Assembly (NCBI GenBank): GCA_025355465.1
Contig: JANXZO010000020.1
Coordinates: 1-64,000 of the forward strand
Reading direction: 5' to 3'
From: Bacteroidales bacterium
GTDB taxonomy: Bacteria; Bacteroidota; Bacteroidia; Bacteroidales; FEN-979
DNA: 64,000 nt
Within the stretch, counting starts at the first letter, position 1, and every line of letters begins with the position of its first letter. Under the pieces are notes generated by a model. That model saw nothing but the letters and a program-made list of their open reading frames with translations. It searched no databases and was not told the origin of the DNA. Shown here piece by piece: positions 1 through 7,393 of this stretch. A program made the position numbers and the translations under genes.

Positions 1-141
1 ACACAGAATTGAACTAAAGGGAGAATCACTCAGAAAACAAAAATCACAAAAAAATCCGTAAATTTGATTAACAAAGCCACTCCCCGAAAAAGTGGTACAC
101 TTTAGAGCGGAATGAGTGGTACACTTTGCCCGGAATAATCA
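1..141. mobile_element. End of an IS21-like insertion sequence (partial)
   Basis: Two tandem copies of a roughly 24-bp unit beginning AGTGGTACACTTT and ending CGGAAT lie at 91-114 and 115-137. Tandem terminal repeats of this kind, with GTGGTACACTTT and CCGGAAT, are what I remember from IS21-family ends in Bacteroidota. The inferred terminus is at 141: on the minus strand it starts TGATTATTCCGGGC, directly where the efflux-pump reading frame stops matching its family. The istA and istB genes would lie left of the window. Confidence 0.65.
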
Positions 142-536
142 CCTGGCGGAAGTGAGTTCAGCTTTTCAAGAATGCGGGAACGGCTCCAGTAGAATTCGAC
201 CCCATCTTTAAAGATGATATAGATGAAAGACATTCCGAACATGGAAGTGCTCCGGATCGTTTTTACTCCGGGTATTCCCAGCAGGGCTGTAGTCAGCGGG
301 TAGGTGACCTGGTCTTGGATATCCTTGGGGGATCTGCCCATCCACTCAGTGGCAACAATCTGCTGATTATCCCCCAGATCAGGAATTGCGTCCACCGGAA
401 CCGGATTTCGCGGTAGGAAATCCAGGTTCCAGTTGAACGGGGCGGTGATGATCCCACCGACCAGGAACATCATGAACAGGATGAATGTAACAAGTCGGTT
501 ATCCAGGAAATATTTGACAAGCCGGTTAAAAAGCAT
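142..536 (-). pseudogene. CusA/CzcA-type heavy-metal RND efflux pump, N-terminal fragment
   Basis: About 132 residues of the N-terminus of an inner-membrane RND pump that exports Cu/Ag or Co/Zn/Cd. Family members are about 1,000-1,050 residues. The first cytoplasmic helix and membrane segment (residues about 5-35) are followed by family features DAIPDLGDNQ, VATEWMGRSPKDIQDQVTYP and a GIPGVKTIRS stretch. Family identity stops after LNSLPPG at base 142, where IS21-like DNA begins; the frame then reads 13 IS-encoded residues to a stop at 102. The gene is therefore broken by insertion unless its remainder survives beyond the left edge. The neighbouring metal-binding genes favour copper or silver as substrate. 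Confidence 0.85.
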
Positions 537-592
537 ACGATTCTGGTTTTTAATTCACACTTACTACAACCCTTGCCGGAATTCTGTCGGGA

Positions 593-1006
593 TTATTCAT
601 CCCTGTACTGGCAGCAGCCTGGCAGTGCGTTATAGGCCTCTTTGGTCGCCTTGTACGGGCCGGTGTCATGACCTGCTTTTGCAATAGCTTTCTGGACATC
701 TACAGTCTTATTGTCACCGGTATAGACCAGGTACAACAATTTCGTCTTCTTGTCCCAGTTAGCACTCTTTACGCCGCTGACGGACATGGCTGCTTTTTCG
801 ATCCGGGTCTTGCACTGACCGCAATTTCCCATGACCTTTACGGAATCTGTCTTGCCTACAACCGGTTTAGCCGTCTGTGAAGACTGGCTCATGTTCATAT
901 TGTGCCCTTTCATGTCTTTTGTGGCATTCTGGGCTGAAAGAATATTTGCACTACCTGCGAAAAGGCAGGTCATAATTACTGCAACAATTTTAGTTTTCAT
1001 ATTCAC
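593..1006 (-). CDS. Periplasmic heavy-metal-associated (HMA) domain protein
   Basis: A 137-residue exported protein. Residues 1-25 look like a signal peptide ending in SAQ. A His/Met-rich linker (KGHNMNMSQSSQ) precedes an HMA ferredoxin-like domain at about residues 50-120. The metal site is NCGQCKTRIEKAA (CxxC), as in copper chaperones such as CopZ. Unusually, it also ends in a GCCQYRDE tail with two adjacent cysteines. It lies 56 bp upstream of the truncated efflux pump on the same strand and probably hands Cu(I) to that system. Metal preference is inferred from the neighbours. Confidence 0.85.
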   Translation of the reverse strand: MNMKTKIVAVIMTCLFAGSANILSAQNATKDMKGHNMNMSQSSQTAKPVVGKTDSVKVMGNCGQCKTRIEKAAMSVSGVKSANWDKKTKLLYLVYTGDNKTVDVQKAIAKAGHDTGPYKATKEAYNALPGCCQYRDE

Positions 1007-1053
1007 TTGATTTTAAGGTTAAAAATAATACTTATTTTATGATCTGCCGATAA

Positions 1054-1329
1054 TTATCTCATCATTCCGCATCCGCCTCCGCTGTGATCATGACTACCAC
1101 CTGAATTCATCTTACAACATTTATGATTGTGGCCTGATTTTCCGTTATCAGCTACCAGATCCATACCGCATTTCGGGCAGGTACCCGGTTTATCACTGAT
1201 CACTTCAGGATGCATGGGGCAGGTCCAGGTCATTTTTTTCCCCTGCTGCGGTATTGTATTAGGTGAGCATGATGCCATGAGAGTCGCAAACGCGATAATT
1301 GTCATTGAAAAAATGATATGATTCTTCAT
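1054..1329 (-). CDS. Small lipoprotein with heavy-metal-binding domain
   Basis: A 91-residue lipoprotein. The signal peptide ends in a lipobox (LMASCSP, Cys about 21). The mature part carries WTCPMHPEVISDKPGTCPKC, the short His/Cys domain found in CusB-type adaptors and many copper lipoproteins (HMBD/YHS-like), followed by a His/Cys/Gly-rich tail (GHNHKCCKMN, HDHSGGGCG). It probably binds Cu or Ag in the periplasm. It sits in the metal cluster 47 bp from the HMA gene. Confidence 0.85.
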   Translation of the reverse strand: MKNHIIFSMTIIAFATLMASCSPNTIPQQGKKMTWTCPMHPEVISDKPGTCPKCGMDLVADNGKSGHNHKCCKMNSGGSHDHSGGGCGMMR

Positions 1330-1352
1330 ATTTAAAATTTATTGGGACTGTT

Positions 1353-1763
1353 TTACTTACTAAGGTTCTGATCAAGAAACCTGTTTATTCTGAATGTTTT
1401 GTGAAAAGTGTCGTACTCCGAAAGACCCTCACCTTCAGGAAATGCATTCATCAGTGCATCATGCATTTTGTGATCCTCGGGAAAAGCAGTTTCAATATTC
1501 AGGATAGTTAGTCTCATGATCTCCGAATTCTTGGAATTACTGAAATAGTAATTCGTCTCGTAATGCACTTCCTGCATTTTTTTCTGTACGATGATACGTT
1601 CAGTCCTTGAATAGACTATGATCCTCAAGGAATCAAGCACTTTATATTCCTTGTTTTCATAAAGCCGGATGGCCGTTTTACGATCTCCCTGCCTGGCTGC
1701 CCATGAAAAAGAGGTCACCATCAGCAAGGCGATCAAAATCAATTTGAATTTGGAATTTTCCAT
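1353..1763 (-). CDS. Exported protein of unknown function
   Basis: A 136-residue protein with a signal peptide (MENSKFKLILIALLMVTSFS, likely cut near WAA). I chose the ATG at 1763 over one 27 bases upstream because it puts the signal peptide at the N-terminus. The mature part is a charged, helical-looking domain without cysteines and with few histidines, so it need not bind metal. I do not recognise the family. Position between two metal-protein genes suggests a role in the same response, but nothing in the sequence shows it. Confidence 0.6.
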   Translation of the reverse strand: MENSKFKLILIALLMVTSFSWAARQGDRKTAIRLYENKEYKVLDSLRIIVYSRTERIIVQKKMQEVHYETNYYFSNSKNSEIMRLTILNIETAFPEDHKMHDALMNAFPEGEGLSEYDTFHKTFRINRFLDQNLSK

Positions 1764-1879
1764 AGTTTCTGACCTTTTAATGTTAATCAATTAGATAACT
1801 ACCGGATTAAGGATTGATGATTCATCCTGAAAGGATAATCACAACCCGTCCGGGTTTTTCAGGCAGAAAAATGGAGAAA

Positions 1880-2335
1880 TTACAAGCGGAAGCACTGCAG
1901 GATGGCTTCGGAGTCTCCTGCAGAAGATTTGGCCATTAGCGGGCCTTTGATCGGGAAGGAAATATGCCGCAGATCTGTCTGACCATAACCTGGTGCCGGG
2001 AGAAGGGCATTCAGGGTGAACTGATCAGACAGAACCTTGAACACATCATGAAAATGAATCTGATTGTCGGCAGATTCGAAAGTATCGGTGACTTTTATTG
2101 TTTTCGTTTCATTCCTGCAGTCCTTGCAAGGTCCGTTGCAGCAATCTTTCGGAGAAGAAAAAATACTTAGACCGGTCAGGGCATTTCCGCAATAGTGTTT
2201 TGAAATAGTAACACCACTGGTAGCGATGATCAGAAGCAGAGTGATTGCAATATGTCCGGCCTTTTTCAGCACTTTAGGGAACGATCTTTTATTATTTGAC
2301 AGAATCCTTTTCAAAAACTTGCGGTCATCCTGCAA
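1880..2335 (-). CDS. HYC_CC_PP family protein
   Basis: A 151-residue protein with one N-terminal membrane segment (residues about 27-45) followed at once by HYCGN, then DCC at about 68 and CKDC at about 74. This His-Tyr-Cys, Cys-Cys arrangement defines a small Bacteroidota family (HYC_CC_PP) usually next to heavy-metal genes. The C-terminal half has LLPAPGYG. The clustered Cys and His on the periplasmic side suggest metal or redox chemistry; no biochemical function is known to me. A paralogue lies at 3007-3414, with the Met-rich lipoprotein gene between them. Confidence 0.75.
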   Translation of the reverse strand: MQDDRKFLKRILSNNKRSFPKVLKKAGHIAITLLLIIATSGVTISKHYCGNALTGLSIFSSPKDCCNGPCKDCRNETKTIKVTDTFESADNQIHFHDVFKVLSDQFTLNALLPAPGYGQTDLRHISFPIKGPLMAKSSAGDSEAILQCFRL

Positions 2336-2361
2336 ATTTATTTTTGAATTCTGTATTTTTT

Positions 2362-2907
2362 CTATTTGTGCAACATCATGTGCGCCTTGCGCATGGTCTG
2401 CATGTTGTCGAGGTAACCCTGAACATTTCCGTTAAGGGTTCCCATCTTCGGACAGTTTTTCATATGGCTCTCCATCATGCTGTCCATCTTGAAGGTGGTC
2501 ATATGCGTCATGCCCTTCATGCTCATGAACATGCTGTCCATATTGCACATCATGCCGCCTGATGCTCCGCCACCCATCATACCACCTCCCATCATTCCAT
2601 TGGAACCCATGCCCATGTCCGACATCATTTCCTTGCAGTAAGTCTGCATATGAATGGTAAAAGAAGTATCATTCATGTGAAAAAGACTGTCATTCATTTT
2701 ACAGATCGGGTCATTCATAGTCATTCCGGGAGTAATGTGCCGCTGAACCAGGACGGTTTCATAATTCTGAGCCTGGGTGTAATCCTGCTTCAGACTGGAT
2801 TCAGTTTGCGAGAGCTGGCTGTTAGTCTGATCATTTGAACTCTTTTTACATGCTGATGCACCGAAGATCACCAGGATAACTGCCAGGAGAAAGATTCTTG
2901 TTTTCAT
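2362..2907 (-). CDS. Methionine-rich lipoprotein, likely copper binding
   Basis: A 181-residue lipoprotein starting MKTRIFLLAV, with lipobox FGASACKK. I start at 2907 because the upstream in-frame ATG adds 18 residues ahead of the signal peptide. The mature protein holds repeated Met/Asp/His clusters (MNDPICKMNDSLFHMNDTSF) and a Gly-Met-rich stretch (GSNGMMGGGMMGGGASGGMM). Met-x-Met motifs are typical of periplasmic Cu(I)/Ag(I) binders. No enzyme domain is recognised. It is flanked on both sides by HYC_CC_PP genes on the same strand. Confidence 0.7.
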   Translation of the reverse strand: MKTRIFLLAVILVIFGASACKKSSNDQTNSQLSQTESSLKQDYTQAQNYETVLVQRHITPGMTMNDPICKMNDSLFHMNDTSFTIHMQTYCKEMMSDMGMGSNGMMGGGMMGGGASGGMMCNMDSMFMSMKGMTHMTTFKMDSMMESHMKNCPKMGTLNGNVQGYLDNMQTMRKAHMMLHK

Positions 2908-3006
2908 GATTTTATTGATTTTAGTTATTGGGAAATTGAATGATTTGCAAAAGCAAAGCAAAACCGCTACCCTTTCTTCGGGTATGGTACAGTGGAAAAA
3001 GAAAGA

Positions 3007-3414
3007 TCAAATGATGAAAACCTGCAGATAAGCCTCCTGGTCTTCTGCAAGCATCGGTTTTATTTTGACATGTTTAACCCCGGTGTCTTTTTCGGAGAAC
3101 GGAGTCTGTGCATTTGAGGAAGAGTAAAGGTCAACCGGAACGAAGGAGTAATCCGGAAGATCAATTTGCACTGGTTTGAAGGAAAAGGAAACATGATTAA
3201 CAACAACTTTTGTCTTAACCCTCAGGTTTAAGACATTAGTCCTGCAATCTTTGCATCCACTTTGACAGCAATCATTTGGTTTTACATCAATGGTCGTACT
3301 GATAAGTTTGTGACCACAGTAATGGTGGTAAATGGTTACTCCGCCTGTAGAGACCAGAAGTACAATAGCCAGAATGATATTTATGAATCGTTTTACCACT
3401 ATGCAAAGGTACAC
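3007..3414 (-). CDS. HYC_CC_PP family protein (second copy)
   Basis: A 135-residue paralogue of the protein at 1880-2335: one membrane segment (about residues 10-28), then HHYCGHKL, NDCC and CKDC in the same order and spacing. It is the first gene of the minus-strand metal cluster. A TACCTTTG promoter-like box lies inside the first codons of the long frame (3404-3411). The real start may therefore be the GTG at 3399 (VVKRFINIIL), which places the membrane segment close to the N-terminus. Function unknown; see the first copy. Confidence 0.72.
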   Translation of the reverse strand: MYLCIVVKRFINIILAIVLLVSTGGVTIYHHYCGHKLISTTIDVKPNDCCQSGCKDCRTNVLNLRVKTKVVVNHVSFSFKPVQIDLPDYSFVPVDLYSSSNAQTPFSEKDTGVKHVKIKPMLAEDQEAYLQVFII

Positions 3415-3522
3415 ATTATGGCACTAACGAGCATCGGATTTCATTATTGTATAAATATATATATTTTTAGATGTGTGTTGTGCAGGAGCCTGGATTCCAG
3501 GCAATAACTCTTTCAAAAAAAC

Positions 3523-3557
3523 AAAAAAACCAGTCCTGACGATAAGGCCAGGACTGG
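3523..3557 (-). terminator. Rho-independent terminator of radC
   Basis: An 8-bp perfect stem, CCAGTCCT (3530-3537) with AGGACTGG (3550-3557), followed on the minus strand by seven T (3529-3523). It starts six bases past the radC stop codon. Confidence 0.85.
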
Positions 3558-3562
3558 ATCGG

Positions 3563-4303
3563 TCACAATGACCCTTCATCAGCGAAGGAATAAAACCGGT
3601 CATCGCCGACAATGATGTGATCCAGGACAGCTACATCGAGCAGTAAGCCGCAATCTTTGATCTTCTTTGTGATTTTATTGTCGGCTTCGCTGGGTTGAGT
3701 GTTCCCTGAGGGATGATTATGCCCCAGGATTATCGATGTCGCATGCTGCTCTAAGCAAATCTGGAAGATCTTCTTGGGATCTACGACGGTTCCGGAAACT
3801 CCGCCTTCGGAGATCTTTACTTTCCGGATAACCCTGTTTGCTCTATTCAGCATCAGGAGCCAGAATTCTTCATAAGGAAGGTCACCCATCAGGGAATGAA
3901 AAATTTCAAAGGCATCCTGGCTCTTTGATATCTTGTTTTTGAAGATCACTTCTGACTCATTCCGCCGGCGGGCCAGCGCAAACATGGCAGCGATCTTCAC
4001 AGCACGTTTTTCTCCGATGCCTTTGATTTTCTGAAGGTCTGAAACACTGAACTTCCAGAATTCGCACAGGTTATTTCCGCAGATTGACAGGGTTTTCATG
4101 GCAATGTCCAGGGAATTTTCCCCGGAAACACCGGTGCCGATGATGATACTTAGAAGTTCAGCGTCTGACAAGCTGCCGTTGCCCTTGAGCAGGAGTTTCT
4201 GACTTGGCAGGTCATCTTCTGCCCAGTAGCGCATCGGGATTCTGTTTTCGTAGTTTTTGCCGTCCTCCCTGGCAAGTTCCGGATTCATGATCGATTTTTT
4301 CAT
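3563..4303 (-). CDS. radC: RadC family JAB-domain protein
   Basis: A 246-residue RadC-like protein. The N-terminal half has LSDAELLSIIIGTG and a helix-hairpin-helix (KIKGIGEKRAVKIAA). The C-terminal JAMM/MPN+ domain has the metal-ligand pattern SEGG ... HNHPSGNTQPSEAD (His-x-His ... Asp) with an upstream Glu. The family is called DNA repair protein, but repair activity is doubtful, and copies on mobile elements are common in Bacteroidota. It has its own terminator and a 320-bp leader (4304-4625) containing a 23-bp repeat that is shared with the leader of the next small gene. Confidence 0.9.
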   Translation of the reverse strand: MKKSIMNPELAREDGKNYENRIPMRYWAEDDLPSQKLLLKGNGSLSDAELLSIIIGTGVSGENSLDIAMKTLSICGNNLCEFWKFSVSDLQKIKGIGEKRAVKIAAMFALARRRNESEVIFKNKISKSQDAFEIFHSLMGDLPYEEFWLLMLNRANRVIRKVKISEGGVSGTVVDPKKIFQICLEQHATSIILGHNHPSGNTQPSEADNKITKKIKDCGLLLDVAVLDHIIVGDDRFYSFADEGSL

Positions 4304-4434
4304 AGATAGATAAGTTTAAGCAGCCATTGGCCGCAGTGAGTAAATGAAATTTGCCGGAAGAGAGAATGCGGAGTGAAAATTTTAAGCAAACATTCAGGTC
4401 AGATTGTTGAAAAGAATCTGAATGAACCTGAAAG

Positions 4435-4457
4435 GCGACAGTTCCGAAAGGAGGTCG
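4435..4457. repeat. 23-bp leader repeat, copy 1
   Basis: A 23-bp sequence (starts GCGACAGTTCC, ends AAGGAGGTCG) matching 4918-4940 at 21 of 23 positions, with looser similarity in the flanking 15-20 bases. It lies about 130 bases upstream of the radC start on the minus strand. The rest of 4304-4625 holds nothing else I can name apart from the terminator at 4573-4612. Confidence 0.6.
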
Positions 4458-4572
4458 TGTTTAGCGAGACAATATTTTCACGAGCATAACTTTGTGAATT
4501 TCGATTTACTACAGGGTAGGGTTTTGCAACTTTTTCTAAAAGTCGCCCCAAATGCAAAGCATCAGCGAGTAT

Positions 4573-4612
4573 AAAAAAAAGCTGTCAGTTCCGATATTCG
4601 GAATTGACAGCT
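4573..4612 (-). terminator. Terminator of the 56-residue ORF
   Basis: A long hairpin: GCTGTCA (4581-4587) pairs with TGACAGC (4605-4611), continuing inward as TTCCGA/TCGGAA around a 3-base loop with one mismatch. On the minus strand it is followed by eight T. It lies 14 bases after the stop of the small ORF at 4626. Confidence 0.85.
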
Positions 4613-4625
4613 TCGCTGAAGGCAT

Positions 4626-4796
4626 TTAATTTTTTATTGAGAATTGCCCCTGGAACTCTTTCAGTTCCCAATCGAACTTTTCAGGATCGGAGGCAATGAT
4701 TTCTTCTGTGTAACCAGGGTAGTAAATCTGATCCATCATTTCGGAGAAGATTTCAACGATTGACTGTTCTTTTGTTGTTGCGGCTAAAGCTTTCAT
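4626..4796 (-). CDS. Small acidic protein of unknown function (56 aa)
   Basis: ATG at 4796 to TAA at 4626 encodes 56 residues beginning MKALAATTKEQSIVEIFSEM and ending FQGQFSIKN. It is acidic, without a signal peptide or membrane segment. It is supported as a gene by the strong terminator directly after it, an AT-rich leader, and the leader repeat it shares with radC. Small proteins next to radC are frequent on Bacteroidota mobile elements; I do not know this one's function. Confidence 0.65.
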   Translation of the reverse strand: MKALAATTKEQSIVEIFSEMMDQIYYPGYTEEIIASDPEKFDWELKEFQGQFSIKN

Positions 4797-4917
4797 AAGG
4801 CGTTTGTTTTAAGGTTAGAAATGAAATTTTTTACGCCAAAGGCAACTACCGAGAATAATAAATAATGTCAATGGGTTAGGGTCACTCCAGCGAATGCAGA
4901 ATGAAAGAACTCAACGA

Positions 4918-4940
4918 GCGACAGTTCCATAAGGAGGTCG
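4918..4940. repeat. 23-bp leader repeat, copy 2
   Basis: Second copy of the repeat at 4435-4457 (21 of 23 identical), about 120 bases upstream of the 56-residue ORF. The same distance to the start codon as in copy 1 suggests a shared control element or a duplicated leader. Confidence 0.6.
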
Positions 4941-5195
4941 CCCTTGACAGTTTTAAGCTGTACCAGGTCCAGCCGGTACTTTTAAAGCGAATTATCCGCA
5001 GGTACCTTTGTAGCAAAATTTCGAGCTAAACCGTGCGCTGGCCAAACATGGGTTTCTTTTTTGCCAAGCTTATTTCTTTAGCCCTGGTTAGTAAAGAAAA
5101 AAGCGGTCGATTTTGGTTTTGCGTGTAAAATTTAGTTAGTCATTCATCTTTAACGGTTTAACCGTTTGAATACCCCCGAAATTTTGCTTGTACCT

Positions 5196-5322
5196 CACGG
5201 AGTGCCCGCCACGCCCTATCGAAAATTACAATTGCACCTTCTCGTTTTTTAGGGATATATGAATTGATACTGAATATATTAGATTAGTAATAGGGGTATG
5301 AAGGGAGGCGGTTTGCTCCCCC
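5196..5322. repeat. Direct repeat of about 125 bp, copy 1
   Basis: Starts CACGGAGTGCCCGCCACGCC. It shares with 5469-5599 the blocks CGCCCTATCGAAAA, ACAATTGCA and TTTTTAGGGATATATGAATT in the same order, then a GGGAG/CTCCC hairpin near its end. Confidence 0.7.
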
Positions 5323-5468
5323 AGGCAGATGGTTCTTTTGCTTCGTTTCTTGACATCCGCACCAAGAAAAGAAGTCCGGTGAATTTGAAAGTAACAAAAA
5401 TATTTTATCATCTCATTGATATTTAGAATTATAAGGGTGTAAATGCACACTTATAATATCAAAATGCC

Positions 5469-5599
5469 CACGGAGTGCACGCCCCGCCCTATCGAAAAAT
5501 ACAATTGCAGTGAAGCCTTTTTTAGGGATATATGAATTGATACCATATATATTAGGTTGCAGATAAGATCAGGGATGAAGGGGAGATGGTCCCCTTCAT
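5469..5599. repeat. Direct repeat of about 125 bp, copy 2
   Basis: Starts CACGGAGTGCACGCCCCGCC. It contains the same ordered blocks as 5196-5322 and ends in a perfect 9-bp stem, TGAAGGGGA with TCCCCTTCA, just downstream of the gene at 5643. That hairpin may act as a terminator, though there is no T run. Confidence 0.7.
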
Positions 5600-5642
5600 T
5601 TATCAAAATACCTTATTATCTTTTACTTGGGAAATTGATCCC

Positions 5643-6266
5643 CTAATCGGAATCAGTGTATTCGCCTTCTATAGGGTCCTCAGCGGCTAACAGGATGTCC
5701 TTGTACTCAGCAATAGGAGATGCATCGATCAAAGCAACCACTTTTCTGTGCAGTTTTAAAAGCGCTTTCTGAGCTTTTTTATCAATGAGCTTGAAATATT
5801 CCGATTTGAGAAAACTGTAGTTGACTGAGAGAAGTTGAACAGGAGGCTGGATCTTCGATGGATCAGGTAACCACGCATCTTCTTTATCAAGATTATTGGC
5901 CTGGATAATTCTGCTAAGAAATCTAATAACGGCATCGAAATCATTCATTAATTCTGCTTTCCGGAGGAATTCAATGGCCCATTGTGTAACCATATTGCGA
6001 AGAAATTGACGGTCCATCCCACGAATGGGGCCAAAACACCGGGTGCAATTGTAAACATCCCGGTAAGCCTGCATCTTGGAAATACCGTGAAATTTCATGA
6101 GCATTTTAACCACATCCCTCTCAACCCCATTCTGGTTGATTAACATGGAATAAGCAGTTTCCAGCCGGAAACGGATATGGTTATCATGTGAGGATAATTT
6201 TGTTTTATCCGACTTATAATACAATCTTATCCGCTCAAGTGTTTTTTCTGAACCCAGGTTTCTCAT
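5643..6266 (-). CDS. Mobile-element protein of unknown function (207 aa)
   Basis: A 207-residue soluble protein, mostly helical by composition. Residues about 52-75 (VVKMLMKFHGISKMQAYRDV) resemble a helix-turn-helix like those in small terminase-type DNA-binding proteins. The C-terminus is acidic. I do not recognise the family. It is the last gene of the replication module, 61 bp downstream of the primase gene, so a DNA-binding or plasmid-maintenance role is plausible but unproven. Confidence 0.6.
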   Translation of the reverse strand: MRNLGSEKTLERIRLYYKSDKTKLSSHDNHIRFRLETAYSMLINQNGVERDVVKMLMKFHGISKMQAYRDVYNCTRCFGPIRGMDRQFLRNMVTQWAIEFLRKAELMNDFDAVIRFLSRIIQANNLDKEDAWLPDPSKIQPPVQLLSVNYSFLKSEYFKLIDKKAQKALLKLHRKVVALIDASPIAEYKDILLAAEDPIEGEYTDSD

Positions 6267-6327
6267 TGGTCTTCAAATATTTGATAATAATATGAATTGA
6301 TCTCTTGCCGGGAAAACTGAATCGGTC

Positions 6328-7200
6328 TTATTGGATTCTACTGTTCATCAAAAATTCGTTGAAGTCTTTGTGATCCGGATAGAGTATCGGCGCCCAATCC
6401 CGGATATGCTTATAAGTGGTCATTAGATTTTGTGTAGCGGTCCTTCCGGCCTGGTCATTGTCAAGAAGAAGGTTAACTTCAATTTTACCTTCAAGTTCAG
6501 CTTCGATCTTTGGAAGAAAAGATAAGGAGTTCAATATGATCGTTCTGAAACTTGGGACTTGCCTGTAATAGGTGCAACAGGATAAGTAATCCATGAATCC
6601 TTCAAATACATTGAGTTTTGAATTATCCTTTCCACGGAGCGTTGTAAAATATTTTGGACTTGAACCGGTCTTAAAGTAAGGGCTCCTTAATTCATACCCA
6701 CCCTTGTCATTTAGGAATGCCAGGGCGAAATACTGCTTCCCATGAACGGTATAATATGCTTCCTTCAGAAACCGGCGGGCGAATGACAGAGAAACCTTCC
6801 GGAATCTGAGATATTGAATCAGGGCCGGGTTTGACAATGCCTGAATGCGATCGATTTTAATACGGCCTGAATCATCCAATGGTTCAAAACGATGCTCCCC
6901 TGCAGAATAGGAATTGCTGCCAATATGCGCTAAAGCTTCCGGCACTGTGCAGTTGCTGAGCTTTAATACAAGGTCAATGAGATTGCCGCCTTCACCGGTT
7001 CCGAAATCGTACCAGAGGTTCTTGTTCAGGTCAACTTTAAAACTGGGTGTTTTCTCACTACGAGTGGGACTTTGAAACCATGCGCTGCCGTACTTAATAT
7101 TCACAGGCCGGTGACCATTCTGCTCAAGATAATCGAGAAGATGAGTTTTCTTTGTTTCAGTACAATAAGTGGTTGATTCTGAATCTTCGTCTTTCTTCAT
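6328..7200 (-). CDS. Toprim-domain primase of the mobile element
   Basis: A 290-residue primase-like protein. The N-terminus matches the CHC2 zinc-finger fold of DnaG (FQSPTRSEKTPSFKVDLNKN, then WYDFGTGEGGNLIDLV), but the zinc-binding Cys/His residues are missing. A toprim domain follows at about residues 195-265, with the conserved Glu in FEGFMDYLS and the acidic motif LLLDNDQAGR. Such short primases are common on Bacteroidota mobilisable elements and prime replication of the excised circle. It lies downstream of the helicase gene, separated by iteron-like DNA. Confidence 0.85.
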   Translation of the reverse strand: MKKDEDSESTTYCTETKKTHLLDYLEQNGHRPVNIKYGSAWFQSPTRSEKTPSFKVDLNKNLWYDFGTGEGGNLIDLVLKLSNCTVPEALAHIGSNSYSAGEHRFEPLDDSGRIKIDRIQALSNPALIQYLRFRKVSLSFARRFLKEAYYTVHGKQYFALAFLNDKGGYELRSPYFKTGSSPKYFTTLRGKDNSKLNVFEGFMDYLSCCTYYRQVPSFRTIILNSLSFLPKIEAELEGKIEVNLLLDNDQAGRTATQNLMTTYKHIRDWAPILYPDHKDFNEFLMNSRIQ

Positions 7201-7260
7201 AAAAAAATAATTTTAAGGTTTTTTGATTTACTGATTTACAATTTGTTAATACGCTGAATA

Positions 7261-7380
7261 TTAAATACATATGTGGTAAATTGCTGGTAAATTGGTAAAT
7301 TTACCTTTCTTTTACTCTTGATTTACCTTTGATTTACTTACGTACATCTATGTTTTAGCTAATTAGTAAAAAGGTAAAAG
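7261..7380. repeat. Iteron-like TGGTAAATT repeats, candidate origin or operator
   Basis: In the AT-rich gap between the helicase and primase genes, TGGTAAATT occurs directly at 7274-7282, 7285-7293 and 7293-7301. The last copy forms the 12-bp palindrome GGTAAATTTACC (7294-7305). Further inverted or related copies are at 7322-7328 (TTTACC), 7332-7337 and 7372-7378. Such clusters beside replication genes are typical of initiator-binding iterons, but they could be a repressor operator. Confidence 0.5.
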
Positions 7381-7393
7381 GTTTTTTCTGAAA

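Larger units (their letters stand above)
4797..5642. other. Non-coding, repeat-rich stretch of the element
   Basis: About 850 bases with no ORF I believe in. It contains the second 23-bp leader repeat (4918-4940) and two diverged copies of a roughly 125-bp direct repeat (5196-5322 and 5469-5599). A 74-codon minus-strand frame at 5226-5450 lies mostly between the copies and looks like chance. A transfer origin or a small RNA is possible; no nick site or clear promoter was recognised. Confidence 0.5.

Noticed and set aside
3424-3612. A 62-codon minus-strand frame after radC
   Set aside because: It overlaps the radC end and its terminator; no start context or family features.
5226-5450. A 74-codon minus-strand frame in the non-coding stretch
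   Set aside because: It overlaps a direct repeat whose second copy does not keep the frame, and the protein is of low quality.
4304-5642. A CRISPR array, suggested by recurring short repeats
   Set aside because: Only two copies of each repeat, of different types and irregular spacing, and no cas genes.
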